64,000 bases of DNA from Microbacterium profundi (GTDB lineage: Bacteria > Actinomycetota > Actinomycetes > Actinomycetales > Microbacteriaceae): NCBI RefSeq assembly GCF_000763375.1, contig NZ_JPSY01000002.1:310001-374000 (forward strand), given 5' to 3'. The notes under the pieces were generated by a model. The model ran no database searches. It saw only the letters and a list, made by a program, of their open reading frames with translations, and had not been told where the DNA came from. Below, one piece after another: positions 1 to 8,440 of this stretch. Numbering within the stretch: the stretch's first letter is position 1; every line of letters starts with the position of its first letter. Position numbers and translations under genes: made by a program.

Positions 1-1119
1 ATGAAGAGAATGGCATTTGCGGCCACAGTGATTGTCGCCGCTACAGCTCTCGCCCTCACCGGTTGCTCAGGCGAACGTGGCGGCGACACCGGGGGAGGCA
101 CCGAAGAGGAAGCCGCCGGTTTCGACGCAGGTTCGACGATCGGCGTCGCGCTGCCCGACAAGACCAGTGAGAACTGGGTGCTGGCAGGTCAGCTGTTCAC
201 CGACGGACTGGAAGAAGCCGGCTACAAGGCCGACGTCCAGTACGCCCCGGCGAGCAACACGGTCGCCGAGCAGCAGAACCAGATCCAGTCGATGGTCACC
301 AACGGCGCCAAGGTCATCATCATCGGCGCGAAGGACGGCAAGCAGCTGGCCACGCAGGTGCAGGCGGCCAAGGATGCTGGCGCCTACGTGATCGCATACG
401 ACCGTCTGATCGAGAACACCGACGCGCTCGACTACTACGTCGCGTTCGACAACTTCAAGGTCGGCAACCTCCAGGGCCAGGCCCTGCTCGACGGGCTCGC
501 CGAGCGCGCCGATCACGAGGCGCCGTACAACGTCGAGCTGTTCTCAGGCTCGCCGGATGACGCGAACTCGGCTGTCTTCTTCGACGGTGCGATGGAGGTA
601 CTGCAGCCGGCGATCGATGACGGCACGCTGAACGTCGTCTCGGGTCAGACCGAGATCGCTCAGACCGCCACAGAGGGCTGGTTGGCAGAGAACGCGCAGA
701 ACCGCATGGACACGCTGCTCACCGGCTCATACGGCGGCGACGTGTTGCTCGACGGCGTGCTGTCGCCGAACGACACGCTGGCACGCGCCATCCTCACCTC
801 TGCACAGCAGGCGGGCAAGGGCGTCCCGGTCGTCACCGGTCAGGACTCCGAGGTCGAGTCGGTGAAGTCGATCATGGAGGGCATCCAGTACTCCACGATC
901 AACAAGGACACCACGCTGCTCGTGGAGCAGGCCATCAAGATGGTCGGCCAGCTGCAGAAGGGCGAAGAGGTCGATGTGAACGACACCGAGTCCTACGACA
1001 ACGGCTCGAAGGTCGTGCCGTCGTACCTGCTCGACCCGGTGATCGTCACGAAGGACAACGCTGCCGAGGCCTATGCCAACGTGCCGAGCCTCCTGGAGAT
1101 CGTGGAGTCGTACAAGTAA
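1..1119 (+). CDS. ChvE-type sugar ABC transporter substrate-binding lipoprotein
   Basis: Extracytoplasmic sugar-binding lipoprotein of an ABC importer, 372 aa. Residues 1-21 are a signal peptide followed by a lipobox LTGC with Cys22 as the lipidated residue. An acidic, Gly-rich linker leads into a periplasmic-binding-protein type 1 fold with the repeated features of the ChvE/multiple-monosaccharide family: a NxVAEQQNQIQ segment near residue 90, AYDRLI near 135 and VTGQDSE near 280. The reading frame starts at the first base of the window, so upstream signals cannot be seen. A strong terminator follows at once, so the cognate ATPase and permeases are not downstream and must lie upstream or elsewhere. 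The exact sugar cannot be read from the sequence. Confidence 0.88.
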   Translation: MKRMAFAATVIVAATALALTGCSGERGGDTGGGTEEEAAGFDAGSTIGVALPDKTSENWVLAGQLFTDGLEEAGYKADVQYAPASNTVAEQQNQIQSMVTNGAKVIIIGAKDGKQLATQVQAAKDAGAYVIAYDRLIENTDALDYYVAFDNFKVGNLQGQALLDGLAERADHEAPYNVELFSGSPDDANSAVFFDGAMEVLQPAIDDGTLNVVSGQTEIAQTATEGWLAENAQNRMDTLLTGSYGGDVLLDGVLSPNDTLARAILTSAQQAGKGVPVVTGQDSEVESVKSIMEGIQYSTINKDTTLLVEQAIKMVGQLQKGEEVDVNDTESYDNGSKVVPSYLLDPVIVTKDNAAEAYANVPSLLEIVESYK

Positions 1120-1140
1120 CGACTCCGTTTGGGGACGCGC

Positions 1141-1172
1141 GAGCCGTCCGGACCTTTGGGTCCGGGCGGCTC
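1141..1172 (+). terminator. Hairpin terminator after the sugar-binding lipoprotein gene
   Basis: A 14-bp stem (1141-1154 with 1159-1172, one G-T pair) closes a TTTG loop 21 bp after the TAA. There is no long T-tract, as is common for GC-rich actinobacterial terminators. It separates the lipoprotein gene from the ABC-F gene. Confidence 0.75.
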
Positions 1173-1227
1173 GTTGCACATGCCATCGAGGCCGACGATC
1201 AGCCGACTGCCGTAGCCTTGGAGTGAC

Positions 1228-3045
1228 ATGGCACATCTTCTCGGGGCCGAGGGCCTCCATCTGGAATACCCGACCAAGGTCGTCTTCGACTCCATCACTC
1301 TCGGCATCGAGGAGGGGGATCGCATCGGCATCGTCGGACGCAACGGTGACGGAAAATCCTCTCTGCTGGCGATGCTCGCCGGCCGCAAGGAGCCGGATGC
1401 CGGACGCGTGACGATGCGCGCCGGCACAACAGTCGGCGTGCTGGATCAGGCCGACACCCTCGACGACTCGCTCACCATCGCACAGTCGGTCGTCGGCGAC
1501 ATGCCGGAATACGAGTGGGCAGGCGACGCCCGCGTGCGCGACGTCATCCAGGGGCTGCTCGCAGACCTGGACTGGGACGCGCAGGTGCTGGGTCTCAGCG
1601 GTGGACAGCGGCGTCGCGTGGCGCTCGCCGCGCTGCTCGTCAAGGACTGGGACATCGTCGCGCTGGATGAGCCGACCAACCACCTCGACGTCGAGGCGAT
1701 CACCTGGCTCGCCGGGCACCTGAAGAAACGATGGGCCGTGAACTCCGGCGCCTTCCTCGTCGTCACGCACGACCGCTGGTTCCTCGACGAGGTCTGCACC
1801 GAGACCTGGGAGGTGCACGACCGGATCGTCGAGCCCTTCGAGGGCGGCTACGCCGCGTACATCCTGCAGCGCGTGGAGCGGGACCGCATGTCGGCGGTCA
1901 CAGAGGCGAAGCGGCAGAACCTCGCGCGCAAGGAGCTCGCGTGGCTGCGCCGCGGCGCGCCGGCGCGTACGGCGAAGCCGAAGTTCCGCATCGATGCCGC
2001 GAACGAACTGATCGAGGATGTGCCGGAGATCCGCGACAAGGTCTCGCTGCAGTCGCTCGCCGTCTCCCGCCTCGGCAAGGACGTCGTCGATCTGCTGGAT
2101 GCCGGCGTGACGTACCCTTCGACGGGCTCAGTGACCGGTGAAATCGGTGCTCCCCGCGAGGTGCTGCGCGACGTCGAGTGGCGCATCGCACCGGGCGAGC
2201 GGACAGGGATCCTCGGCGTGAACGGTGCAGGCAAGTCGACGCTTCTCGGGCTCGTCGCGGGCACGATCGAACCGACCAGCGGACGAGTCAAGCGCGGCAC
2301 GACCGTCAAGGTCAAGACTCTCACCCAGAGGATCGATGAGCTCACCACGGTCTGGAACGACCCGGTGCGCAAGGTCATCGAGAGTCTGCGCACCGAGTAC
2401 ACCTTCGGCACCGGATCCAAGTCGCAGTCCCTCACTCCCGGCCAGCTCCTCGAGCGCCTCGGCTTCTCGTCCGCTCAGCTCTCGACGCCGGTGAAGGATC
2501 TCTCCGGTGGTCAGCAGCGACGGCTGCAACTGCTGCTCGTGCTGCTCGAGCAGCCCAACGTGCTGATCCTCGACGAGCCGACCAACGACATGGACACCGA
2601 CATGCTCGCGGCCATCGAAGACCTGCTGGACTCCTGGCCGGGCACTCTGCTCGTGGTCAGTCACGACCGGTACTTCCTCGAGCGCGTCACCGACCAGCAG
2701 TTCGCTGTCATGGGAGGCAGGCTCCGGCACCTTCCGGGTGGCGTGGACGAGTATCTGCGGCTGCGGACGGCAGAGCAGAGCGGCGCGCCATCGGCGAAGG
2801 CGACGACGTCGTCATCCGGACTGGACGGTGCCGCGCTCCGCGCAGCGCAGAAGGAGGTCGCTGCTCTCGAACGCAAGATCCAGAAACTCACCCAGCAGAT
2901 CGACAAGGCCAAGCACGCGCTGGTGGAGCACGATCAATCCGACTATGAGGGACTCGCTCAGAAGATGAAGCGGATCAGCGCGCTGGAGTCCGAGGTCGAA
3001 GAGAACGAGACACGCTGGCTGGAGGTCAGCGACCAGGTCAACTGA
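1228..3045 (+). CDS. ABC-F family ATP-binding protein (Uup-like)
   Basis: Cytoplasmic twin ABC ATPase without membrane segments, 605 aa. Domain 1 has Walker A GRNGDGKSS (about residue 36), signature LSGGQRRRVALA and Walker B IVALDEPTNHLD. Domain 2 has GVNGAGKST (about 331), DLSGGQQRRLQLL and LILDEPTNDMD. The two are joined by a linker of about 100 residues, and a charged coiled coil fills the last 70 residues (LERKIQKLTQQIDKAK), as in Uup. ABC-F proteins act on ribosomes or, for Uup, on branched DNA. ATG at 1228 follows TTGGAG at a 5-nt spacing. The stop lies 4 bp from that of the convergent pseudouridine synthase gene. Whether the role is translational or in DNA repair cannot be told from sequence. 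Confidence 0.9.
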   Translation: MAHLLGAEGLHLEYPTKVVFDSITLGIEEGDRIGIVGRNGDGKSSLLAMLAGRKEPDAGRVTMRAGTTVGVLDQADTLDDSLTIAQSVVGDMPEYEWAGDARVRDVIQGLLADLDWDAQVLGLSGGQRRRVALAALLVKDWDIVALDEPTNHLDVEAITWLAGHLKKRWAVNSGAFLVVTHDRWFLDEVCTETWEVHDRIVEPFEGGYAAYILQRVERDRMSAVTEAKRQNLARKELAWLRRGAPARTAKPKFRIDAANELIEDVPEIRDKVSLQSLAVSRLGKDVVDLLDAGVTYPSTGSVTGEIGAPREVLRDVEWRIAPGERTGILGVNGAGKSTLLGLVAGTIEPTSGRVKRGTTVKVKTLTQRIDELTTVWNDPVRKVIESLRTEYTFGTGSKSQSLTPGQLLERLGFSSAQLSTPVKDLSGGQQRRLQLLLVLLEQPNVLILDEPTNDMDTDMLAAIEDLLDSWPGTLLVVSHDRYFLERVTDQQFAVMGGRLRHLPGGVDEYLRLRTAEQSGAPSAKATTSSSGLDGAALRAAQKEVAALERKIQKLTQQIDKAKHALVEHDQSDYEGLAQKMKRISALESEVEENETRWLEVSDQVN

Positions 3046-3049
3046 GTGC

Positions 3050-3973
3050 TCAGGTACGAGGTGCGTAGCGCAGCGTCTGCCGTGTGCGGAAGTCTCGCTC
3101 TTCACCGCTGAGCGGGTCGACGAAGCGCAGCTCCCGGGCGAGAAGCTGCAGAGGCCGGTCGTGGTCGTCGGGCTTCTCGTCCGTGAGAATCGGATACAGG
3201 TTGTCGTGCAGGATGCCGAGACCGATGCTCGCGAGGTGCACGCGCAGCTGATGCATCTTCCCGGTGTGCGGACGCAGCAGCGTGTGGACCACGTGCTCGT
3301 CGGCGTCGAACAGCTCGATGAGCGTCTCGGAGTTCGGCTCGCGATCGGCGTCGACGTCGACGCATACCTGACTGCGCAGCTTCTCGATGTGCAGCCGCAC
3401 AGTGCGAGGAAGATCGTTCGTCCATCCTGCGGGCCGTGCCGACACCGCTTCGTAGACCTTCTCGATCCTGCGACGTTGGAACAGTGTCTGGTACGCGCCG
3501 CGCGTCACGGGGCGTGCGGAGAACATCAGCAGTCCCGCTGTCGCACGATCCAGGCGGTGCACCGGAGCGAGATCAGGATTGTCCAGCAGGCGGCGCAGAC
3601 GCACGAGCGCGGAGTTCTGCACATACCTGCCCGCCGGTGTCGATGGAAGGAAGTGCGGCTTGTCGACCACGACGAGATCCCTGTCCTCATGCAGGATCTC
3701 GATGTCGAACGGGATGTGCGTCTCCGCGGGCGGTTCACGGTAGTACCAGACGAACTCCTCGGCGCCCAGCGGTGCATCTCGGGCGACGGGCGAGCCGTCG
3801 AATGCGACGATCTCACCGTCGTCGAAACGCGTCAGAAGCTGCTGCGAATCGAGGTGGAAGAAGCGCTCGATCATGTATGCGCTCACGGTGGGCCATGGGC
3901 CGGTGAGTGGCACATGCAGGCGGGTGGCGCCGACGCCGTCGCGCACGGGCAGGGGGGAGCGCATCGCCATCAT
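3050..3973 (-). CDS. RluA-family RNA pseudouridine synthase
   Basis: Predicted to convert uridine to pseudouridine in rRNA or tRNA, 307 aa. The RluA catalytic motif HRLDRATAGLL (Asp is catalytic) sits near residue 140, preceded by the family segment LVVVDKPHFLPSTP and followed by VYEAVSARP and HTGKMHQLRVHLASIG. There is no S4 domain at the N-terminus. The frame stays open upstream through the MarR gene, but the true start is ATG at 3973: its ATGA overlaps the MarR stop codon (3970-3973), which implies translational coupling. The next in-frame ATGs follow within three codons and would change little. The RNA target site is unknown. Confidence 0.88.
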   Translation of the reverse strand: MMAMRSPLPVRDGVGATRLHVPLTGPWPTVSAYMIERFFHLDSQQLLTRFDDGEIVAFDGSPVARDAPLGAEEFVWYYREPPAETHIPFDIEILHEDRDLVVVDKPHFLPSTPAGRYVQNSALVRLRRLLDNPDLAPVHRLDRATAGLLMFSARPVTRGAYQTLFQRRRIEKVYEAVSARPAGWTNDLPRTVRLHIEKLRSQVCVDVDADREPNSETLIELFDADEHVVHTLLRPHTGKMHQLRVHLASIGLGILHDNLYPILTDEKPDDHDRPLQLLARELRFVDPLSGEERDFRTRQTLRYAPRT

Positions 3974-4464
3974 GAGTCGTAGCTCAGGCTGAGCTTGCGC
4001 AGCAGCGCTGCCATCCGGTCGCGGTCGGCGCGGGAGAGCGCCTGCAGCAGTTCGGCTTCGACGTCGACGAGGCGGGTGATCGCGGCATCCACCCGCATCT
4101 GGCCGTCCTCGGTCAGAGTGACGAGCACGCTCCGGCCGTCGCCGGGATCTGCCTCGCGCCTCACGAAGCGGCGCGCGACCAGCCGGTCGATCCGGTTCGT
4201 CATGGTGCCGCTGGAGACCAGGGTCTGCTGCAGCAGCTGCTTGGGCGAGAGCTGGAAAGGGGCGCCTGCGCGCCGCAGCGCCGAGAGCACATCCCACTCC
4301 CAGGGCTCGATGTCACTGCGGCGGAACACGTCGCGTCGCGCGCGGTCGAGGTGTTTGGAGAGCCGGTCCATCCGGGACAGCACCTCGAGGGGGGAGAAGT
4401 CGAGATCGGGACGCTGTGTGTTCCACGCGCCGACGATCCGGTCGACTTCGTCTGCCTCGCTCAT
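3970..4464 (-). CDS. MarR-family winged-helix transcriptional regulator
   Basis: DNA-binding regulator of 164 aa with a MarR core: helices with FSPLEVLSRMDRLSKHLDRA, a recognition region LVSSGTMTNRIDRLVARRFV, and the wing RREADPGDGRSVLVTLTEDG containing the characteristic DxRS-like turn. MarR proteins bind short palindromes as dimers and are often ligand- or redox-responsive. No conserved Cys near the N-terminus marks it as OhrR-type. The start at 4464 is 17 bp after the HNH gene stop, with a GATAAT hexamer 6 nt upstream that may drive a leaderless transcript. The downstream pseudouridine synthase gene is coupled by overlap. Its regulon cannot be inferred. Confidence 0.87.
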   Translation of the reverse strand: MSEADEVDRIVGAWNTQRPDLDFSPLEVLSRMDRLSKHLDRARRDVFRRSDIEPWEWDVLSALRRAGAPFQLSPKQLLQQTLVSSGTMTNRIDRLVARRFVRREADPGDGRSVLVTLTEDGQMRVDAAITRLVDVEAELLQALSRADRDRMAALLRKLSLSYDS

Positions 4465-4476
4465 CCTTCTATTATC
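4465..4476 (-). promoter_or_regulatory. Candidate -10 box for a leaderless MarR transcript
   Basis: On the minus strand GATAAT (4476-4471) lies six bases before the ATG at 4464, which would put the transcription start at or next to the A of the start codon. No good -35 hexamer is visible, and the box sits just beyond the HNH stop codon. This is inference from spacing only. Confidence 0.4.
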
Positions 4477-4480
4477 CGTG

Positions 4481-5725
4481 TCAGACGAACATCACACGCA
4501 GTTCGGGAGTGTCGATGTACTCGCGTCCGAGCGGACTCGTCCACACCAGAGTCCCCTCGGGCTGCTGTCGGACAGTCCATCGATGTCGTGCATCGACGTC
4601 CGGATGCTTCAGCGGATGATGGCTCGTGCAGAAACAGGCGAGGTTGCACAATGACGTCGCCCCACCCAGCGCGCGATCGTGATTGTGATCGATCTGGCAC
4701 CGAGAAGTCTTCGCCCGGCAACCGGGGAACCGGCAGTGCTGATCTCGAGCTCGCAGGTACCTCTTCATCCGACTGGAGGGGACGTACGTGTCGACGTTGG
4801 TGACCATGCCGTCGGGATCGAGGAAGAGTCGGGTAAAGCTCAGCGCCCGACCGGCGAGGCTGCGGGCGATGTCCGGGTGGATGGGGCCGATCCCGTCGAG
4901 TTCGGCCATGGCGTCGTCCCGGCCCGCCAGGGTGCTCGCAGCGATCGTCACCTGCACGTTCGGACGGAACGCATCCATATCGGTGCCGGTGGCCGTCGTC
5001 GCCATGGCGGTCAGCAGCAGATCGCAGAACAGGTCCGCGCGGCGCTGGTCCATCGTGCGGTCATCATCCATCGCTGCCGCCATCGCGGTGAGACGGTCGA
5101 AGATCGCATAGGCGAGAACTTCGGGGATCACCCCGATCAACTGGGCGATGCCGTCGCAGGTCGGGCGCACGCTGACCTCGCGCTCATCTCGCGCCTCGCG
5201 GTGCGCCTGCTCCTGGGTGACCGGTCGGAGCGCCGCTGTCACGGCCCTCGCGTGGGCTCTGGTCCGCGGAGCAGTCGTCTTGCAGGCGTAAGGCACGACG
5301 TCGTGTTCGTATGCCGCCCGCAGGGTCTCACCACCGTCGTCGGCGTCTTGGTCACCCTTCGGTGCCTCTTCCAAGATCACCTCGGCGTGTCGGCGGCTGA
5401 TGTGCCCATCCTGCAGTGCCGCGAGAGTGCGCGGGTAGTCCCGCACGAGTATCGCAGCGACGGCGAAATGGTTGGTCATCACGCCGGGAGCGACATGACC
5501 GGCCGCGGCGAACTCGGCGACCATCGATCGCTGCGCCATCGAGCTGTGTACGATCTTCGGCCCGGTCTCATAGGCAAGAAGTTCATCGCGTTCGGCGAGT
5601 ATGCGCATACGGCGCGCCTCGAGTCGAGCAATCTCCGCTCCGACGTCGACCCATTCGTCGAGCAGTACAGCCCGGCGGTCGGTGACGACCGCCGGGTCCG
5701 TTCGATTGTCTGCGATGATGGGCAT
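4481..5725 (-). CDS. DUF222 (13E12-type) protein with C-terminal HNH endonuclease domain
   Basis: 414-aa protein with the actinobacterial DUF222 domain (about residues 20-270, including HAEVILEEA and QEQAHREARDER) and a C-terminal HNH motif: HCRFPGC ... CQIDHNHDRALGGATSLCNL ... CTSHHPLKH. The Cys pairs and the DH/HH residues expected for metal binding and catalysis are all present, so it looks intact. The family is multi-copy in actinobacteria and often tied to mobile DNA; its biological role is not established. The frame extends 23 codons further upstream, but ATG 5725 is preferred because a consensus promoter places the transcription start on this codon. It is the first gene of a possible HNH-marR-rluA run. 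Confidence 0.85.
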   Translation of the reverse strand: MPIIADNRTDPAVVTDRRAVLLDEWVDVGAEIARLEARRMRILAERDELLAYETGPKIVHSSMAQRSMVAEFAAAGHVAPGVMTNHFAVAAILVRDYPRTLAALQDGHISRRHAEVILEEAPKGDQDADDGGETLRAAYEHDVVPYACKTTAPRTRAHARAVTAALRPVTQEQAHREARDEREVSVRPTCDGIAQLIGVIPEVLAYAIFDRLTAMAAAMDDDRTMDQRRADLFCDLLLTAMATTATGTDMDAFRPNVQVTIAASTLAGRDDAMAELDGIGPIHPDIARSLAGRALSFTRLFLDPDGMVTNVDTYVPSSRMKRYLRARDQHCRFPGCRAKTSRCQIDHNHDRALGGATSLCNLACFCTSHHPLKHPDVDARHRWTVRQQPEGTLVWTSPLGREYIDTPELRVMFV

Positions 5726-5759
5726 ATTCAAGTATCGAACATAACTACCAATAATGCAA
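5726..5759 (-). promoter_or_regulatory. Consensus promoter giving a leaderless HNH transcript
   Basis: Minus strand: -35 TTGCAT (5759-5754), 17-bp spacer, -10 GATACT (5736-5731), then five bases to the ATG at 5725. Spacing is ideal and the distance from the -10 box to the start codon leaves no room for a Shine-Dalgarno sequence, so a leaderless mRNA is expected. The local sequence is clearly more AT-rich than its surroundings. Confidence 0.65.
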
Positions 5760-5852
5760 GAGATTGTGTGAACCAATGTCGAATCTATCTGCACCTGCGA
5801 ATCGTCAAGCGGCCGGCATGGCAGAATCGTCTGGTGGCCTTCAGGGTCGCGG

Positions 5853-5924
5853 TCCGCCGTGGTGTAATGGCAGCACGACAGCCTTTGGAGCTGTTAGGTC
5901 TAGGTTCGAATCCTGGCGGCGGAG
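5853..5924 (+). tRNA. tRNA-Gln (anticodon TTG)
   Basis: A 72-nt cloverleaf: acceptor arms TCCGCCG (5853-5859) and CGGCGGA (5917-5923) pair perfectly; anticodon stem ACAGC/GCTGT (5878-5882, 5890-5894) encloses loop CTTTGGA with anticodon TTG at 5885-5887; the T arm is CTAGG-TTCGAAT-CCTGG; discriminator base G5924. The 3' CCA is not encoded. The UUG anticodon reads CAA and, by wobble, CAG. The next gene, glmU, begins one base after the discriminator. Confidence 0.95.
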
Positions 5925-5925
5925 C

Positions 5926-7356
5926 ATGACGGAGAACAAGCTCGCGATCATCGTGCTCGCCGCAGGCCAGGGCACCAGGATGAAGTCCAGACTTCCGAAG
6001 GTGCTGCATCGGATCAGTGGTCGCCCGCTGGTGGGACATGTGCTGACCACGGCGGCTGCGCTCGACGCCGCACACGTCGAAGTGGTCGTGCGCCATGAGC
6101 GCGACCAGGTGGTGACGGCACTCTCCGCGGACTACCCGCACGTGACGTTCGTCGATCAGGATGAGGTTCCAGGAACCGGGCGTGCTGTCCAGGTCGCGGT
6201 CGACGCGCTGCCATCCGGTTTCGAGGGCGATGTACTGGTCCTCTCCGGTGACTGCCCGTTGGCGGATGCGGAGACGCTGACCTCATTCGTCGCGGCGCAC
6301 AGGGCCGCCGCCGCCGCCGCGACGCTCATGACGGCGGTCGTGGACGATCCGAACGGCTACGGTCGCGTGATCCGTGACGCCGACGGCGGCGTCGACCGCA
6401 TCGTCGAGCAGAAGGACGCCACTGCCGACGAGGCATCCGTCAATGAGATCAACGCGGGAATGTACGTGTTCCGCGCCTCCACGCTGCGCGAGTACCTCCC
6501 CGCGATCGGCGTCGACAATGCGCAGGGCGAGATGTACCTCACGGATGTTCCGGGGCTTCTTCGCCGCGACGGCGGCCGGGTGGCGGCATCCGTCGTCTCT
6601 GATGTCACGGTGACCTACGGTGTCAACGACCGCGCGCAGCTGGCGGAGGTGGGCCGCCTTCTCAACGCCCGCATCGTCAGGCGCTGGCAGCTCGAGGGCG
6701 TCACGATCGTCGATCCGTCCACCACCTGGATCGACGACGATGCGAAGCTCGCCGCCGATGTGACGATCCTGCCGAACACGCACATCGTCGGCGCGACGGT
6801 CATCGAATCCGGCGCCGTCGTCGGCCCCGACACATCGCTCGTCGACTGCGAGGTGGGCGCGGATGCCGTTATCCGCCGCTCGGAGGCGACCCTCGCCGTC
6901 ATCGGCGCCGGAGCGACCGTCGGGCCGTTCTCGTACCTCCGCGCAGGAACGACCCTCGGCGTGGGCGGCAAGATCGGCGCCTTCGTCGAGACGAAGAATG
7001 CGCAGATCGGCGAGGGAAGCAAGGTGCCGCACCTCTCGTACGTCGGCGATGCGACTATCGGCCGCGGCGTGAATCTCGGCGCGAGCACGATCACCGCGAA
7101 CTACGACGATGTGAACAAGCACCGCACCGAGATCGGCGACGAAGTGCACACCGGTTCGCACACGGTGCTGGTCGCGCCCGTTAAGCTGGGAGCCGGTGCG
7201 AAGACCGGTGCCGGCGCCGTCGTCCGCAAGGACGTCCCCGCCGGAGCGCTGGCCATGAGCGTGGCCCCGCAACGCAACATCGAGGGCTGGGTCGAGAAGA
7301 ACAGAGCAGGCACGGGCGCGGCGGATGCCGCAGCTCGGGAACAATCGGCGGAATAG
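5926..7356 (+). CDS. glmU: Bifunctional UDP-N-acetylglucosamine pyrophosphorylase / glucosamine-1-phosphate N-acetyltransferase
   Basis: Makes UDP-GlcNAc for peptidoglycan and other envelope polymers in two steps: CoA-dependent acetylation of glucosamine-1-P, then uridylylation. 476 aa. The N-terminal uridylyltransferase domain has LAAGQGTRMKSRLPKVLH (residues 10-27), LSGDCPL and the INAGMYVF segment. The C-terminal left-handed beta helix of hexapeptide repeats starts near residue 260 and includes GPFSYLRAGT, GAFVETKNAQIG, VPHLSYVGDA and ANYDDVNKHRT. ATG 5926 is required because a later start would remove the nucleotide-binding loop. Upstream in-frame sequence is the tRNA. Any Shine-Dalgarno (GGCGGA, 5918-5923) would lie inside the tRNA acceptor arm. 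prs follows after 7 bp, the order also known from mycobacteria. Confidence 0.96.
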   Translation: MTENKLAIIVLAAGQGTRMKSRLPKVLHRISGRPLVGHVLTTAAALDAAHVEVVVRHERDQVVTALSADYPHVTFVDQDEVPGTGRAVQVAVDALPSGFEGDVLVLSGDCPLADAETLTSFVAAHRAAAAAATLMTAVVDDPNGYGRVIRDADGGVDRIVEQKDATADEASVNEINAGMYVFRASTLREYLPAIGVDNAQGEMYLTDVPGLLRRDGGRVAASVVSDVTVTYGVNDRAQLAEVGRLLNARIVRRWQLEGVTIVDPSTTWIDDDAKLAADVTILPNTHIVGATVIESGAVVGPDTSLVDCEVGADAVIRRSEATLAVIGAGATVGPFSYLRAGTTLGVGGKIGAFVETKNAQIGEGSKVPHLSYVGDATIGRGVNLGASTITANYDDVNKHRTEIGDEVHTGSHTVLVAPVKLGAGAKTGAGAVVRKDVPAGALAMSVAPQRNIEGWVEKNRAGTGAADAAAREQSAE

Positions 7357-7363
7357 GCGGACC

Positions 7364-8398
7364 ATGGCGCGCAAGAAGAAGACCGTTGAACTGGATCGGG
7401 ACAACGGTGTCGCGCCGGGACTCGTCGCCAAGACGAAGAAGCGACTCGTCATCGCGGGCGGACGTTCGCACCCGGCTCTGACATCAGCGGTCGCCGCGGG
7501 CCTCGGCACCGAGATCGCACCGACCGAGCACCGCACGTTCGCGTCGGGAGAGATCTACTCCCGCTTCGAGGTGTCGATCCGCGGCTGCGACCTCTTCCTC
7601 ATCCAGACCTTCGGCGAGCCGGTCAATGAGTGGCTCATGGAGACGCTCATCATGATCGATGCCGCCAAGCGCGCATCGGCCAAGCGCATCACCGTCGTCG
7701 CGCCGTACTATCCGTACTCGCGTCAGGACAAGAAGGGCCGTGGCCGCGAGCCGATCAGCGCCCGCCTGGTCGCCGACCTGCTCAAGACGGCCGGCGCCGA
7801 TCGCGTCATGAGCGTCGACCTGCACGCCGCACAGATCCAGGGTTTCTTCGACGGTCCGGTCGATCACCTGTTCGCCAAGCCCGTTCTCCTCGAGTACTTC
7901 CGTGAGAATCTCACCGCCGAGGACCGCGAGACGCTCACGATCGTCTCGCCCGACATGGGTCGCGTCCGCGTGGCCGACACCTGGTCCGACAGTCTGGATG
8001 CTCCGCTCGCGATCATCCACAAGCGCCGCGACCCGAAGATCGCCAACCAGGTGTCGGTGCATGAGATCGTCGGCACGGTCGAGGGTCGTACGTGCCTGCT
8101 GGTGGACGACATGATCGACACCGGTGGCACGATCGTCAAGGCTGCGCAGGCTCTGAAGTCCGCCGGCGCCCGACGGGTGATCGTCGCAGCCACGCATGCG
8201 ATCTTCAGCGACCCCGCCAGCGAGCGACTTCAGGACGCATCGATCGACGAGGTCGTCGTCACCGACACGATTCCGCTCACCGAGTCCCGTCGCTGGGACG
8301 GCCTCACGATCCTCCCGATCGCGCCGCTGCTCGCACGTGCCATCCACGAGGTCTTCGAGGACGGATCGGTCACGAGCATGTTCGGCGGCGACGCGTAA
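7364..8398 (+). CDS. prs: Ribose-phosphate pyrophosphokinase (PRPP synthetase)
   Basis: Transfers pyrophosphate from ATP to ribose-5-phosphate to give PRPP for nucleotide, histidine and tryptophan synthesis. 344 aa. Visible class I motifs: FASGEIYSRFEVSIRGCD near residue 60, the ATP-loop region YYPYSRQDKKGRGREPISARLVADLL near 125, the metal-binding VDLHAAQIQGFFD, and the PRPP loop LLVDDMIDTGGTIVKAA near 245. The frame is open 13 codons upstream into the glmU end, but ATG 7364 follows GGCGGA and matches family length. A basic N-terminal stretch (ARKKKTVELDRD) is somewhat longer than usual. It probably shares a transcript with glmU. Confidence 0.96.
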   Translation: MARKKKTVELDRDNGVAPGLVAKTKKRLVIAGGRSHPALTSAVAAGLGTEIAPTEHRTFASGEIYSRFEVSIRGCDLFLIQTFGEPVNEWLMETLIMIDAAKRASAKRITVVAPYYPYSRQDKKGRGREPISARLVADLLKTAGADRVMSVDLHAAQIQGFFDGPVDHLFAKPVLLEYFRENLTAEDRETLTIVSPDMGRVRVADTWSDSLDAPLAIIHKRRDPKIANQVSVHEIVGTVEGRTCLLVDDMIDTGGTIVKAAQALKSAGARRVIVAATHAIFSDPASERLQDASIDEVVVTDTIPLTESRRWDGLTILPIAPLLARAIHEVFEDGSVTSMFGGDA

Positions 8399-8440
8399 CA
8401 GCACAGCCTGCCCATAGCGGGCCGACATAATCTCACAACC

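Noticed and set aside
5764-5925. Protein-coding extension of glmU through the tRNA
   Set aside because: The upstream codons are the tRNA-Gln sequence itself; the tRNA is complete and the extension is not protein-like.
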